From Spisula solida (lineage: Eukaryota > Mollusca > Bivalvia > Venerida > Mactridae), in NCBI GenBank assembly GCA_947247005.1, contig OX365959.1, forward strand, positions 33,686,148-33,750,147: 64,000 nt of DNA, in the 5' to 3' direction. The notes beneath the pieces are model-generated. The model saw only the letters and a list, made by a program, of their open reading frames with translations. It was not told the origin of the DNA and searched no databases. Of the stretch, positions 27,501 through 39,088 are shown piece by piece. Every line of letters starts with the position of its first letter. Position 1 is the first letter of the stretch. The position numbers and the translations under genes were made by a program.

Positions 27501-29720
27501 TGTCGGTGTTCTATGTTTTCGGCTAAAGTATATCAATTACTGTCAAACCTTGCTAAAACTTTCCAGGTTCAAAATTGTATTCTTATTCTAATAGTGCATT
27601 CCGTTAAAGAGATAACTATTCTTGTAGCATTGTATTAGCATCGTACATATTGCTAATTTCTATTATCTTATTTAGAAATCAGAGAAGAAGGCGGCCATGG
27701 CATGCTATTGATTTCATTTCATTTTATGTTTTCTCATTCTTCTATAGAAACCACTTACTGTATAAAAATATGACAATGTTATATAAGTACAACAATACCA
27801 TTCTCATATAGAAATATTAGTAACTAGATATATCATATTATATAACCACAGTAAAATAAATCCTCGTTATGGAATCCATACTATGACATTTTGAAATATA
27901 GTTGTGTAATATTCAATTTCGCTGAAAAGAATAATATTTTGTAAAAGCGAAAAAGAAATTTCGTTAAAAAGAAATGATTTATTGTGTATAATATATGAAA
28001 ATATCTATTTTTTATGATTTTTTATGTTTAACTGAAAGTAATGAAAAATTGTGTCGGCATGTCTGTTTAGATGTTCCGTATTACCTTCAGGAATACAAAC
28101 ATTGTTATACAAACACATTGTTCCGGTGAACCAGATGAGAACAGTTAAATTGTATTACATTTTTATTGAGTACGTAAAATTTCACAAGAGAAAATAAAAA
28201 GGTTAAATAGTCGTAGGGGATTTGATTTCGTGTTTGGGTTCAACCTTGTCTTTCACCAAAAACTAGTTCCCGGCAAATAACAATGCGTTTACGGTAGAAG
28301 CTTGGTACCATCAGGCTTCAAGTGTTTTCAGACCAGGTTTGATTGCTGAATTATTGGTTATTGTTATGATGTATGACCCGCTGAAGGCGAGGAATGATTA
28401 CCACATTGACTTTTCTCTCCGCGATAAATCATACGAAAAATTATTTCAATAAAAATATATAATATGAGAAATAGGACAACTGATCAATGACTGACATGTA
28501 AGGTCTTAATAAATTGAAGAGGCACACAATATATTTTCCTATTCTGTTTTGTTAAGCTTATTGTTTCATAACACCTCAATTACATTTGTTTGCGTTGCAT
28601 GCATAAAAGTAGCGTTAAGATGAAACTCGCAGATTTATATTTAGAATTGACATTTCCATGACGTCACATATCTTATCAAAACGTAGAACGTCTTAATTAA
28701 AGAGTGACAAGAGACATTCATTGTATAAAATGTTTTCAAATTGTTAAACTGATGTGTTCTCTGACTTGAATATTGCATTAGAAATATACTGGCATATAAC
28801 GTTGTCACCCAATTTGAGCTAGCATTTTACAATCATTTAAATGCGCATTCGTCAATGCAATGAACTGTATATTACCACTTAAAATAAATAATGAAAATTC
28901 CTACAAGTGAAGTATTTCAAATTAATCTAATTCACTTTCTGTAGGGTTTCCAAATTCGGGTGCAGAACTTACTCAGATATAATGTAATTAAACACCAAGT
29001 GGTATATCACCTATGAGTAAGTTGATTTCCATATTGAAGTGTATTTAGTGAAGTATTTTAAATTCACCTCGGCATTGTGTGAGGAGGCCCTATTCTGTAA
29101 TTTTGAACTACTAGGTGCGTTTCAACGTATTCGTAAATTATTTTGTTATGTATGAATGAGTCATTTGCTATCAAGACCTTATCTGAGGAAGAATAATTTC
29201 CTAATTTCAAGTATGACTTGTTTTCAATCATAACTCACCTCTGGTCATATTGTGAGTTTCCACCAATAGCCAGCGTATATCAGCTTGTCTTCATAGCAGC
29301 AGACATACACACGTCATAAACTTCATGCAGGGAGAATAATCAGTGTTTTATCTGACGTTAAGATGTCGAAGCCTTTATTAATCCAAAGGTTAGCTTTGTT
29401 GGTTGCGTTTGGCGGCGAGTAATTTTCCATAAAATACCCCAAGCATATAATTGACAAACGATCTTCTGTGATTGGCCGTCAGTTATTACCAAGACTTTGG
29501 ACTTGACGCCTTTGATGATGTTGTAAAGCAAAACTCATTATAAAAGAAGTGTTCTGAATGTTCACATCACGCTGTTGCTAAGTACACCGGCAACGTTAAG
29601 CGCACGGACATGCAGTAAATTACCAAAATCTTAGTGCGTGTTTTAATAAAGTTCAAATGTTCTTCATAGGAAATGTATGTTCACAGACAATAGATGCCTC
29701 ATATTTATAAACAACTTGGT
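24590..29720 (+). repeat. Large dispersed block, copy 3 (shorter)
   Basis: It is the third direct copy, restarting at the same place as copy 1 (anchor 170 with 24,678). It lacks the segment around the 628 and 947 anchors and the segment corresponding to 8,600-9,700. A detached tail matching about 9,355-9,400 reappears at 30,530-30,600. A hairpin element (26,274-26,422) is inserted in it. No host gene was recognised. Confidence 0.65.
26274..26422. mobile_element. Near-perfect hairpin element (arms ~70 bp, almost no loop)
   Basis: The left arm has GATCTTACAT-like bases, then AATTTATTAAACTCGTTGA and TGATAAAATGC. The right arm is the reverse complement: GCATTTTATCATTTTATC, AACTCGTTTAATAAATT, CATGTAAGATCCTC. 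Only about 8 bases separate the arms. It is a foldback or MITE-type insertion in block copy 3. Confidence 0.7.
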
Positions 29721-30310
29721 TCCCTATGTAAAGATGAGTGACACTATGATACATAAAAAACAAAGGTTTACTACATTTTTTACGTCAGTGTGAACATGAA
29801 CTAATAACATATATGCGACTAAAATGGTGAAATATCAAATCTAGCAGACTTACAGTTATCACCAAAACATTTGACCAAGTGTTTTCGCGAGGATCGAGCT
29901 CATAGCCTCGTTTTGAAACAAGTACAGTACGGGATCAGCACCGCAAGTACGGCTTTTACCCTTGCCGGTTTCGCTTACGCAATCTTTTAATTGTAAACAA
30001 AAGATTCAATCAGCATGCCAAACATCTGGAAGCAACGATGGCATTTCTTATCTTTGTTTTAACTGTAGGAAAATAACAAGCATGTTAAAATATATTGTGA
30101 AGGCATACACAACGGTATTTTCGTTCACATGCTAGTTCAGCAGATTTTTTTATTTCATACGCTGAAATAGGCCACGATTTGTTTACAAACTGCAATTTAA
30201 CATCATTCAATTACATTTGCAAACTGTGAACATATTAAAATTGTTTACAAACAATGGTTCGAAACAGAAGTATTTTCACGGTCATTTAACAACGTTTCCA
30301 TTTAAATAGC

Positions 30311-30504
30311 GTCGACACGATGTCGACACAAACAATAGGGTGCGAAAATATCATTTGGGCCAGAAAAGTCGTGTCGATATAAGCGGAGTGTCGACACAGG
30401 CATGTCGACTAACCATCATATTTAAGATAGAATATAGAGCAACCCAAATCGGGGATTTGAAAGTATGTCGACATAACCGAAGTGTCGATACAACCGATGT
30501 CGAC
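30311..30504. repeat. Cluster of six GTCGAC palindromes
   Basis: GTCGAC occurs at 30311, 30322, 30390, 30404, 30467 and 30499, with GTCGATA variants near 30,373 and 30,484, most in the context TGTCGACACA or TGTCGACATA. Spacing is irregular, so this is not a simple tandem repeat. Confidence 0.6.
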
Positions 30505-31124
30505 ACAACGAGTTTTAACTGTATTATACAGTTTTAGGTTTGAATTGTAATTATGTAAAGGACTTCAAGTCGCGAACTGATCGATATGCTTAATTTGAGC
30601 AGAAAAAAAACCAATATATTAAACAATATAACAATATAACAAAATATTCAATTCTTCAAATACTGAAATTGGGTAACATTGTGTCCGATTGAGAGACGAT
30701 CATATTGCGGGGTTCTAGAAGGTGGTGTGGGTTCTTGAATGGCATTGTAGGAAATGTCGTTAGTTTCACTGAACAATGATGACGCGACGATATAGTTTAT
30801 CAAGCCATACTAATAACTTAATATTGTCAAACATATGACTAAAGGGTTTATGGAATTAGTTAGATTGCAATAAATACAAATATACGTTTTAACGTGACAC
30901 AACATTAATGTTCCACTACTCTTTTGACTTTAGTATGGTTTTAAAACACCTACATTGCAATCGGTTGCATTTTTTTGATGTATTAAATGAAACCCGCCAA
31001 TCAGTTTTTAGAGTTTTAACTACTGAAAGTAGGATATTTCTGTGACGTAATTACAAAATTCGTTTCTTCAACCTTTTTTGTAACGTCCAACGTAATTTCT
31101 ACAACAGACTTGTCTATGACTACC

Positions 31125-31490
31125 CCAGACTTAAACTTAGTATTTTTCTCAAGCTTTACCGATTTTTACTGGGGGATAACTCACTACGAGTTTAACTATG
31201 TAATTTCTCCACAACCAATTCATCCGAGCAAGAAACAAGTGCCAGCAAATCTCAACCAATATCGTAAGTTTCAACCATTTAAAAGAAAATTTGTTTATAA
31301 CAATTGAATTATCTTTTATTTGTTTGTATTGTGTGTACTTTTTGAAAGTTTTTTTCGATGAATAAATGTATTTGTGCAAATAAATTCCTACGCGCTGTAA
31401 AATGACTAATGATTTTTGAGGGTCGATAAAAATGTCACTGTTAAAAGTAACCCGAACTTTACATAATTCATGGTTTTAACATTGACACTC
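31125..31490 (-). repeat. Inverted fragment of the large block
   Basis: The reverse complement of this stretch matches 21,310-21,690 and in part 5,460-5,710. It includes the CCCCAGTAAAAA anchor and the TTTATCGACCCTCAAAA segment. It is a second-orientation copy, so the family is dispersed and not only tandem. Confidence 0.7.
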
Positions 31491-31733
31491 GACTTATAGG
31501 GATAAATAAATGTACAACTTACAGCAAATTCGCCGGGACTTTGAAATTTGCTCGACCTAGGCCGGTTGCTCGAATAATCGCTGCTCGTCTTACCGAGGTT
31601 TTACTGAACTTCATATTCATCTATTTCACTTCATGTAAAGTTTTCAATGCCGATGTGCTACTTACTCTTGAAAGTATTTAAACGCTCAATCATAAAACAT
31701 CTATCAGTGAGTTGATTTCTATCTTGAAGTGAA

Positions 31734-32459
31734 ATTGAAAAGCGGGTGCAAATATATATATATATACCGGAGTCCATTTGGCAAAAATGTTGGGAAAACG
31801 CATTTTTGCTTTTTTTTAAAAAAAGTCTTGATATTCCATAAGTTTAAAATTAGGAAATTGCTTACTATCTTAAACTACAATTACAAAGTTTCCCGTCGAT
31901 TGCACTATTATTAACAGTTTTATTAGAAATAATGTATTTTTGGCATATGTTTTATGCAAGAAAGGCCTAACTCCAAAATTTCTTTTAAACATAAATAAAA
32001 CTTGATTTATGCACTAGATAGCTACCGTAAAAGGTTATCAGACTGCATTTTAACTCACTTAAAAAATAATCTGTTTCATTTTGTGAAGGTCCTTTCTTGC
32101 ACGCACAAAATTTTGTTGTTGATTTTATGACTGATAGAAATAAGGTTTACAGGTTAATGCAATGAGCCATATTGATGGTATAAAATGAGGAATACGAGAT
32201 AACGAGTTTACTTACTAAACTAACGAAACATCATTTTCGTTGAGAAATAGTACACATATCAAAATATTCCAAATTCCTATGTGGAATTAGGTTCAGTCTT
32301 GCATTGACAAAATACCATGTTTTACTCTATAACAGGAGAATATGCCTGAATGGCTAGAGGGGTGTTAATCGGGTGGAAATTGTCTTATTTGTAAGGAAGG
32401 TCCTAACTCCAAGTTGACCAAAAGTGGATTTATATATGGTTTTGCACCCTTCCCTTCAA
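31734..32459 (+). mobile_element. DNA element A with terminal inverted repeats (GGGTGCAAA family)
   Basis: The left end is ATTGAAAAGCGGGTGCAAA; the right end is GGTTTTGCACCCTTCCCTTC followed by AAT. These are inverted repeats of each other. The inside includes GGCAAAAATGTTGGGAAAAC and CTTTCTTGCACGCACAAAAT, both found in reverse complement at 38,372-39,088. There is no transposase ORF, so it is non-autonomous. Confidence 0.6.
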
Positions 32460-33369
32460 TTAGTACGCATATACAGAAGAATTACACAAGAAAGTATTTA
32501 TCCGCACGGAAAAATGCCGATATATTCCAAATATATTCCAAATAAAGCAAATTACAAAATCATGCTGATTTCAAGGTGTTTCCAGAATCCAAGTTACATC
32601 AATACAGTTGAAGGAAGTGAACTACACCTTTGTAGTGTTTACAAGTGGAACATTGTGTAAATATCACGTCAATATACGTATAACTATTTCTCTTACGTAC
32701 ACCGGACCACCGATATCACAAATACAGTGGCAACCAGTATATATAATATACATGAAATTTCGATAACATATTTTTGTTACTAATCACAGTCAATAAAACC
32801 ATATGACGGTAGTTAAAATCAACAGTCAATATCTCCTCATTCTGCTCATATGTTACGCTCGGTCACAGTTTGTGGATATTTAAGCAAACGTTTACGAAAA
32901 AGATGAGACAAAATATCTTAGCAAAACGAATACACGCAAATATTATCGACGTATGCAACATTTACAGAAAATTTAGAGTTACACTAGCGTAAATTGCCTT
33001 GATAAAACAGTACCATTGTGCACAAGCGCCATTTGTCACCTTTCACCACCACCACAAGGGCATCGAAACAAACTAACCAGACTCAGTGAGTTTGACTACT
33101 ACTTTATGTACGCTTATGCATTATATTATCACTCCTCTTTACGGAGGGGACCGATTAGCTTATGAGGCACCATCTGTGCATATATACTTCTCGTCTTTTC
33201 ATAGCAGGTAACAAACAGTAAGACACATGGTAACCATAAAATGAACTCATTGGCAGTTCAACGGCCGGCTATAGCAGAATATACGCTTGCAGGAAAATCT
33301 CGAAGAACATCTAAACACATTAAAAATCTTCATTAAAAATACGCCCTCAATATTCGTTATTTACATTCC
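32460..33369. other. Intergenic stretch, nothing recognised
   Basis: This is AT-rich non-coding sequence between DNA element A and the inverted block fragment. No tandem array or conserved reading frame was seen. Confidence 0.4.
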
Positions 33370-33960
33370 TTTAGTACGTTTAATCATATCATAACGTTGT
33401 CGGTGTGTCTGTTGCCTAGCAACAGCGTGAATTTAACATTCGAAACACTAGGTTATCATGGAGAGTTTTGCTTTACAATATCATCAAAGGCGTCAAATCA
33501 AAAGTCTTGGTAATTACTGACGGCCTATCACAATTATGTAGTGGCATTCCCACCAGAAGTTTGTTTGTCAATTATATGCTTAAAGTATTTTATGTAAAAT
33601 ACCGCACCAAACTCAACTAACAAAGCGAACCATTGGATTAATATATTTTTCAACATCTTAAAGTCAGATAAAACACTATTTATTCTCCCTGCATGAAGTT
33701 TATGACGGGTACCTGTCTGCCGCCTTGTAGACAAGCTGATATATGCTGGCTATTGATGAGAACTCACAATATCCCCAGCGGTGAGTTATGATTGAAAACA
33801 AGTCAAACTTAAAACTTAAAACTAGTAAATCATTCTTGTTATAATATCTAAGGTTTGATAGAAAGTGAATCATGCATACATAATAAAGTAATATACGAAT
33901 ATATTGACCATCGTATTCGCCATACCGATTTAGTGAGAAAATAGCGACGGTCAGGGCCCC
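33370..33960 (-). repeat. Inverted fragment of the large block with a signal-peptide-like ORF
   Basis: The reverse complement matches 7,700-8,180 and 29,180-29,620, including TATATCAGCTTGTCT and a TCTGACGTTAAGATG-like stretch. A 66-codon open frame at 33,534-33,734 (minus) aligns with the frame at 7,822-8,022 (plus), sharing ILIQW and KHII among others. Confidence 0.7.
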
Positions 33961-34850
33961 ATACACATGAAATACCTTAGTACACATAATAACAAGACAA
34001 ATTTTTGATGCAATGCATCAAAGTAGCCGCAATTTTGTGGTTTACATGGCATGAATACTGTTATATCAAGCATAAACTATAACCCTGTTATAAATTATTC
34101 TAAACAACTGAAATCTCTAACGTTTAATTCAGATAGAATCAAATTGAGCGGGAAATATTCCAATATACACAGGTACATTTGTATTTGACATTATATACTA
34201 GGAGTCACTGAAAAGTTACCACTTATATATATCTCAGTATTTTGTATACAATATGACCTATCAGTACAAAAGTTTTCTAGTGTGTGCATTTGAATATTGT
34301 TAAATAGGATAGCTGTGACTACTCAGTAAGGTCAAAAAACATAGTAGTGTTCGGCTTTTAACACAGTGTAACGTGAATTTTAAATATAAGAGTCAATTGA
34401 TAGGATGGTACCTAACTTTTCATTGACGCTGAGTATAAGTAACGTGTATAATAGAATAGATCTAGATCTTTTAATTTCTACTTATTCTTTAACAGCAATT
34501 TCGTTTACAAATGCATTTCTATATGGACACACAAAACGTTCTAATATACACGTGCTGCACGATATGAAGTAAAAAAACGTAACTACATGTAGCATGCAAC
34601 CCTCGCATATATGCAATTACAAGCAAATTATAAATCACTGAAACATTATTATGTGACCATTCTTAATAGCTTACTGGCATTGGAAACTAGTCATCATTCC
34701 TTTGACCAATTAGATGTGCAGTGTTGCAATGTCACCAGATTATTAACATAATTCAAAATAAATTTAAAGTACTTGACAGTTCCACATATTTATTGGATTA
34801 AAGTAAAAGTAGAATACAAGGAATCGGTAAAACCGAATTATGCTTCCAAA
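33961..34850. other. Intergenic stretch, nothing recognised
   Basis: AT-rich; no gene, array or inverted repeat was noticed. Confidence 0.4.
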
Positions 34851-34899
34851 AATTGGAAATAACATAATACAGATACAGGTAAAAAAAGAAAATAATGTA

Positions 34900-35870
34900 G
34901 AATTATGATGCTTTGACACCGCACTTCCTCTTGAAGGTCTCTATCATTATGTGAAGTTTCAATCAAATGCCATCAATACTGTTTAAGTTAGGGACCTGCC
35001 AAGCATTAATTTGTATGAAAAAGGGAGATAATTAAAAAAACAATAAAGGTACAGTTATGTTTTTGTTGCACTTCACTTCTCCTCAAAGAGATTTATTCAC
35101 CTATAAAGTTTCAAATCAATACCTCCCATAATGAAGGAGTTATGACCTGGACAAGAAGTAAGTATAAAAGTACAAAAGGCCATAACTCCAAAAATTTACA
35201 ATAAATTTGCACTTCACTTCCTCTCAATGAGATCTATTCACATATGAAGTTTCAAATTGATATCTCTAATATTGTACGAGTTATGGCCCAGACAAGAATT
35301 AAGTATGAAAAATTACAAAAGGAAATAACTTAAAAAATATATAATGTAGGGTTATGGTTCTTTCACACAGCACTTTCCATCAATGAGGTCTATTTACCTA
35401 TTAATTTTCAAATTGATATCTCTAACACTGTATGAGTTATGGCCCGGACAAGAATTAAGTATGAACAAATAGAAAGGGGAGTAACTAAAAATATGCAATC
35501 AAGAGTTATGGTTCTTGTGCACTGCACTTCCCCTCAATGAGGACTAGTCACCGATGAAGTTTCAAATTGATATCTCTAATACTGTTCAAGTTATGGCCCA
35601 GACAATAATTAAGTATGAAAAATTACAAAAGGGAATAACTAAAAAATATGCTATCAAGAGTTATGGTTCTTGCGCACTGCACTTCCCCTCAATGAGGTCT
35701 ATTCATCTAAGAAGTTTCAAATTGATATCTCTAATACTCTTCAAGTTAAGGCCCGGACAAAGGTGTGACGGACGGACAGACGGACGGACAAAGCGGCGAC
35801 TATATGTTCACCCTTCGAGGAGCATAAGAAATACACAATTAGGCCCTCCTGCATTTTAAATGAGGACTTG
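34900..35870 (+). repeat. Degenerate ~150-bp tandem array ending in a GGACGGAC tract
   Basis: Six diverged units are marked by AAGTTTCAAATTGATATCTC-type words near 34,960, 35,106, 35,246, 35,403, 35,557 and 35,711. The other unit landmarks are GCACTGCACTTCCCCTC and GTTATGGCCCGGACAAG. The array ends at about 35,770 in GGACGGACAGACGGACGGAC, followed by a CCCTTCGAGGAGCATAA stem. The same family occurs at 47,940-48,995. It is probably a mobile element with internal repeats that is common in molluscs. Confidence 0.7.
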
Positions 35871-36189
35871 GGATTCGATGACGGTGCAGTTACATTGTAC
35901 CTAGGGATTTTTCTACTTCACTCTGGGAGCTGAAACTATTGGCTGTCATTTTGAGGTATTTCAGCTTTACAGAGGTTAAATTTATAGCTATGCTCATTCA
36001 GGTTATTGTAAAAAGGTTAACAACAAATTAGATCCTTTGGCAATCACTTATTAAATATGTTAAAAGCTAAACATGCATTTCTAAATTATTCAGCTCTCAA
36101 TAAAGCAATTAAAAAAGGTACAAAGGTCTTTTTTCATTTTAATATTTTTTTCGAACTGACAAATATTCATTCAGACTGACAAATATTCA

Positions 36190-36412
36190 TTCATACTAGG
36201 TGTTTTAGTGATTCGATAATGTTTCATGTTTCACTAATGTTCACTAATGTTCTATATTACTTTGAATGTTTATTTCAATGTATATATTGTATTGTTATAT
36301 ATACTGTATGTATTATCCCATAGCATGAATTGTCTCGAAAATACCCAGCTATGTATGGAAGACACCATTTCATGTGGTTTTCTGAATAAATATATTCTAT
36401 TCTATTCATTCA
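36190..36412 (+). mobile_element. LINE 3' tail with (ATTCT)n end
   Basis: The AT-rich stretch ends GAATAAATATATTCTATTCTATTC, interrupted by spaces of a few bases, which resembles the 3' terminus of CR1/L2-like LINEs with an ATTCT microsatellite tail. No coding part remains. It lies directly before the 33-bp tandem array. This is recognised from tail style only. Confidence 0.4.
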
Positions 36413-36419
36413 GACTGAC

Positions 36420-36850
36420 AACATTTTGACCGTCATGTGGATAAGGAAAATTATTGGCTTGACTGTCGTGAGATAAAGGAAAATAATCGGTACAACCGAC
36501 ATGCGGATAAGAAAATTAATCGGTATAATCATCGTGCAAATAAGGAAAATATTTCAATTATTGGCACAACCGTCTTGCGCATCAGGAAAATAAATGGCAC
36601 AACCGTCGTGTGGATAATGAAAATAATTTGCATGACTGTCATGCCCATAAGGAAAATAATTGGCACGACCATCATGCGCATAAGGAAAATAATTGGTAAG
36701 ACTGTCGTTCGGATAACCAAAAGTAATCGGGACGACTGTCAGACGCATAAGGATAATAATAATTGACACAGAAAATAACTGGCACGACTGTCATGTGGGT
36801 AAGGAAAAAAATTGGCACGACCGTCATGCAGATAAGGAAGATAATCGACA
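36420..36850. repeat. ~33-bp tandem array (about 13 units)
   Basis: The unit is roughly ATAAGGAAAATAATTGGCAC followed by GACCGTCATGCGC. Because the unit is a multiple of three, long open frames appear on both strands (36,437-36,766 plus; 36,529-36,854 minus). They are by-products of the repeat. Confidence 0.8.
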
Positions 36851-37376
36851 ACATACTGTTAAAAAGGATTTCACAAGCATCTGTCGATTAACGATGCTCA
36901 TCCAAGACTACCCAGCTCGACTGAATCAATCTAGTGTCATTATAAGTCTGTGATATTTGATAATTTTTTCATTTTGGTTACTAAACTTTTAAAAGATTTC
37001 AGATTTATTTAACAGTTTTCAATAGTGTTAAACTCGTACAGTCATAGTGTAGCACACGATGCCTTGTACTGATGTAAACAATAGGCGTGCAAAAACGAAA
37101 TAGCAAAGCACAATAGATGCATAACATTGTTCAAAAGTTATTTTTTAACATTTTTGGTCGAATCGGTACGACTACGAGTACGACAGTGACTTACTTTCAC
37201 ATTCTAGGTTTAAATTCTGTATCGGATGTTGATGAAATTGCATTTCTACGTTCGTTGGTAGTATTAAAGAAGATTTTCCTTGTTCAACAAGTACTTGCAT
37301 CGTTTAATCAGTTATTTGCGGCTATTTTTGACACGATTTTATTAAAACAATGCTATATCTACTTCCGCCGTCATGT
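36851..37376. other. Intergenic stretch with an unrecognised short ORF
   Basis: It contains one 87-codon open frame (37,117-37,380) with no motif I recognise. Its stop lies at the edge of the next inverted-repeat element. Nothing else was seen. Confidence 0.3.
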
Positions 37377-37686
37377 TTAAAACGCGACCAAACTGCGGGC
37401 AAGTGCGGCCAAATCAAGCAACTTTAAAATCATCAATATATTGTTCATAACGTTAGAAAATTACTTATATAACCAAAATAAACAGCACAATATCACAATA
37501 ATTGCTAAAATACTGATATGTTACCGTTAAACTTTTGGAAGCAAGTACCCGGGCCAACCCATTATGTAGTAGTCTGGTTCCCGGCGTTCTATGTGTTTTA
37601 GTAACATAGTGATCTAGGGGAGGTAAGCCAGACTACCCATTATGTGGCCGCAGATTCGGCAGCACCGTAGTTTGGCCGCGTTTTAA
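37377..37686. mobile_element. MITE with TTAAAACGCGRCCAAAC ends, containing a smaller insertion
   Basis: The left end TTAAAACGCGACCAAACTGC and the right end TAGTTTGGCCGCGTTTTAA are inverted repeats; internal GGCCAAAT/ATGTGGCCGC extends the arms. Inside, ACCCATTATGT occurs on both sides of a roughly 70-bp segment (about 37,557-37,650) whose own ends AGTCTGG and CCAGACT are inverted, which suggests a nested insertion with a target duplication. Confidence 0.65.
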
Positions 37687-38371
37687 ATAAGTCTATTTAT
37701 AGTACAGAATTTAGAAATAAATAAATACACAATTTTTTTAATCAAATTAATGTATAAATTTCAGCAATTTATTTTCTTTTCATTATCTATAATTGATAAA
37801 TAAGAAAATTTATATGAAACTCTATATTATTGTTTTCACGCGAAAACATCAGCATCATTGGTAAACGAATAAAACTAGCGATAAAACTAGCGATCAGTTC
37901 AGTAGTAAAAAAATAGACACCTCAGCTAGTCTACGCTAAAAGGGATCAGCAATTAAATTATTAAAACGGAAACATTTTTTATTTAATTACGAATATTATC
38001 CATTCAAAAAATGTCATTTATGGTGGGATCAATAAGAATTTAAATGTGTTTATATAGGTATCAATTAATATCTTCAATATCCATGCAAACAAATTTATTC
38101 ATTTTATTAACTATCAGTAACTTGTCCTTTCACGTCCAGGGGAGAAATTTAGTGTGTACTCCATAAGGGCGGCTATCAATAATAAATTATTTCGTACGCG
38201 CAGAGAAAGCTATAATTTTATAACCGGGTACTTTCATACGCATATAGGGAAGAAGGGCTCTAAATTATAAAGCATGATTTTCCTATAGACAAACACCCGG
38301 TAGTTCAAAATACACAGAATAAGGCATCAACACATGGGAATTGAAAAACTTCACTAAATAAAGTGAATGAT
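37687..38371. other. Intergenic stretch, nothing recognised
   Basis: AT-rich sequence between two inverted-repeat elements. No array or coding sequence was recognised. Confidence 0.4.
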
Positions 38372-39088
38372 TGAAAGGGCGGTTGCAAATTCATACCTTA
38401 TTTTGGAATAATTTGATATGTGTACCATTTCTCAACGAAATTAGTGTTTCGTTAGATTAGTAAGTAAACTCGTTACATTCCTCATTTTGTACCTTAAATA
38501 CTAGTATTGCTCATTGCAGTAACCAGTAAACCTCATTTTGTACCTTCAATTGGCTCATTGCAGTAACCAGTAAACCTCATTTCGTACCTTCAATACTAGT
38601 ATTGCTCATTGCAGTAACCAGTAAACCTCATTTTGTACCTTCAATACTAGTATTGCTCATTGCAGTAACCAGTAAACCTCATTTTGTACCTTCAATACTA
38701 GTATTGCTCATTGCAGTAACCAGTAAACCTCATTTCTATCAGTCATAAAATCAACAACAAAATGTTGTGCGTGCAAGAAAGGACAGATGATTTTTTATGT
38801 TTTAATTGTATATTAGTTACTCTGTATATAATCAAGTCACTTAGTGAGTTAAAATGCAGTCTGGTAACCTTTTTCGGTAGCTAACTGGTGCATAAATGAG
38901 GTTTAAATATGTTTAAAGGGAATTTTTAGAGTTAGGCCTTTCTTGCATAAACATGTGTCAAAAATAAGCAATTGCTTAATATAAAAGTTATTGTATACTA
39001 CATGTACGATATTTTAGAGTTTAAGAGTTTTCCCAACATTTTTGCAAAATGGACTTAGGTATGGTTTTGCACCCGCACCTTCAATTAA
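38372..39088 (-). mobile_element. DNA element B, inverted copy of element A
   Basis: The ends TTGAAAGGGCGGTTGCAAA and GGTTTTGCACCCGCACCTTC are inverted repeats. The interior is the reverse complement of element A (TTTTCCCAACATTTTTGC, GTGCGTGCAAGAAAGG). Unlike A, it carries an internal 51-bp array. Confidence 0.6.
38497..38735. repeat. 51-bp tandem array inside DNA element B (~5 units)
   Basis: The unit contains CAATACTAGTATTGCTCATT and GCAGTAACCAGTAAACCTC. The second unit lacks the ACTAGTATT palindrome. The homologous part of element A (about 32,130-32,190) has a single diverged unit. Confidence 0.8.

Noticed and set aside
36437..36854. 109-codon plus-strand ORF and minus-strand hydrophobic ORFs
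   Set aside because: Products of the 33-bp array.
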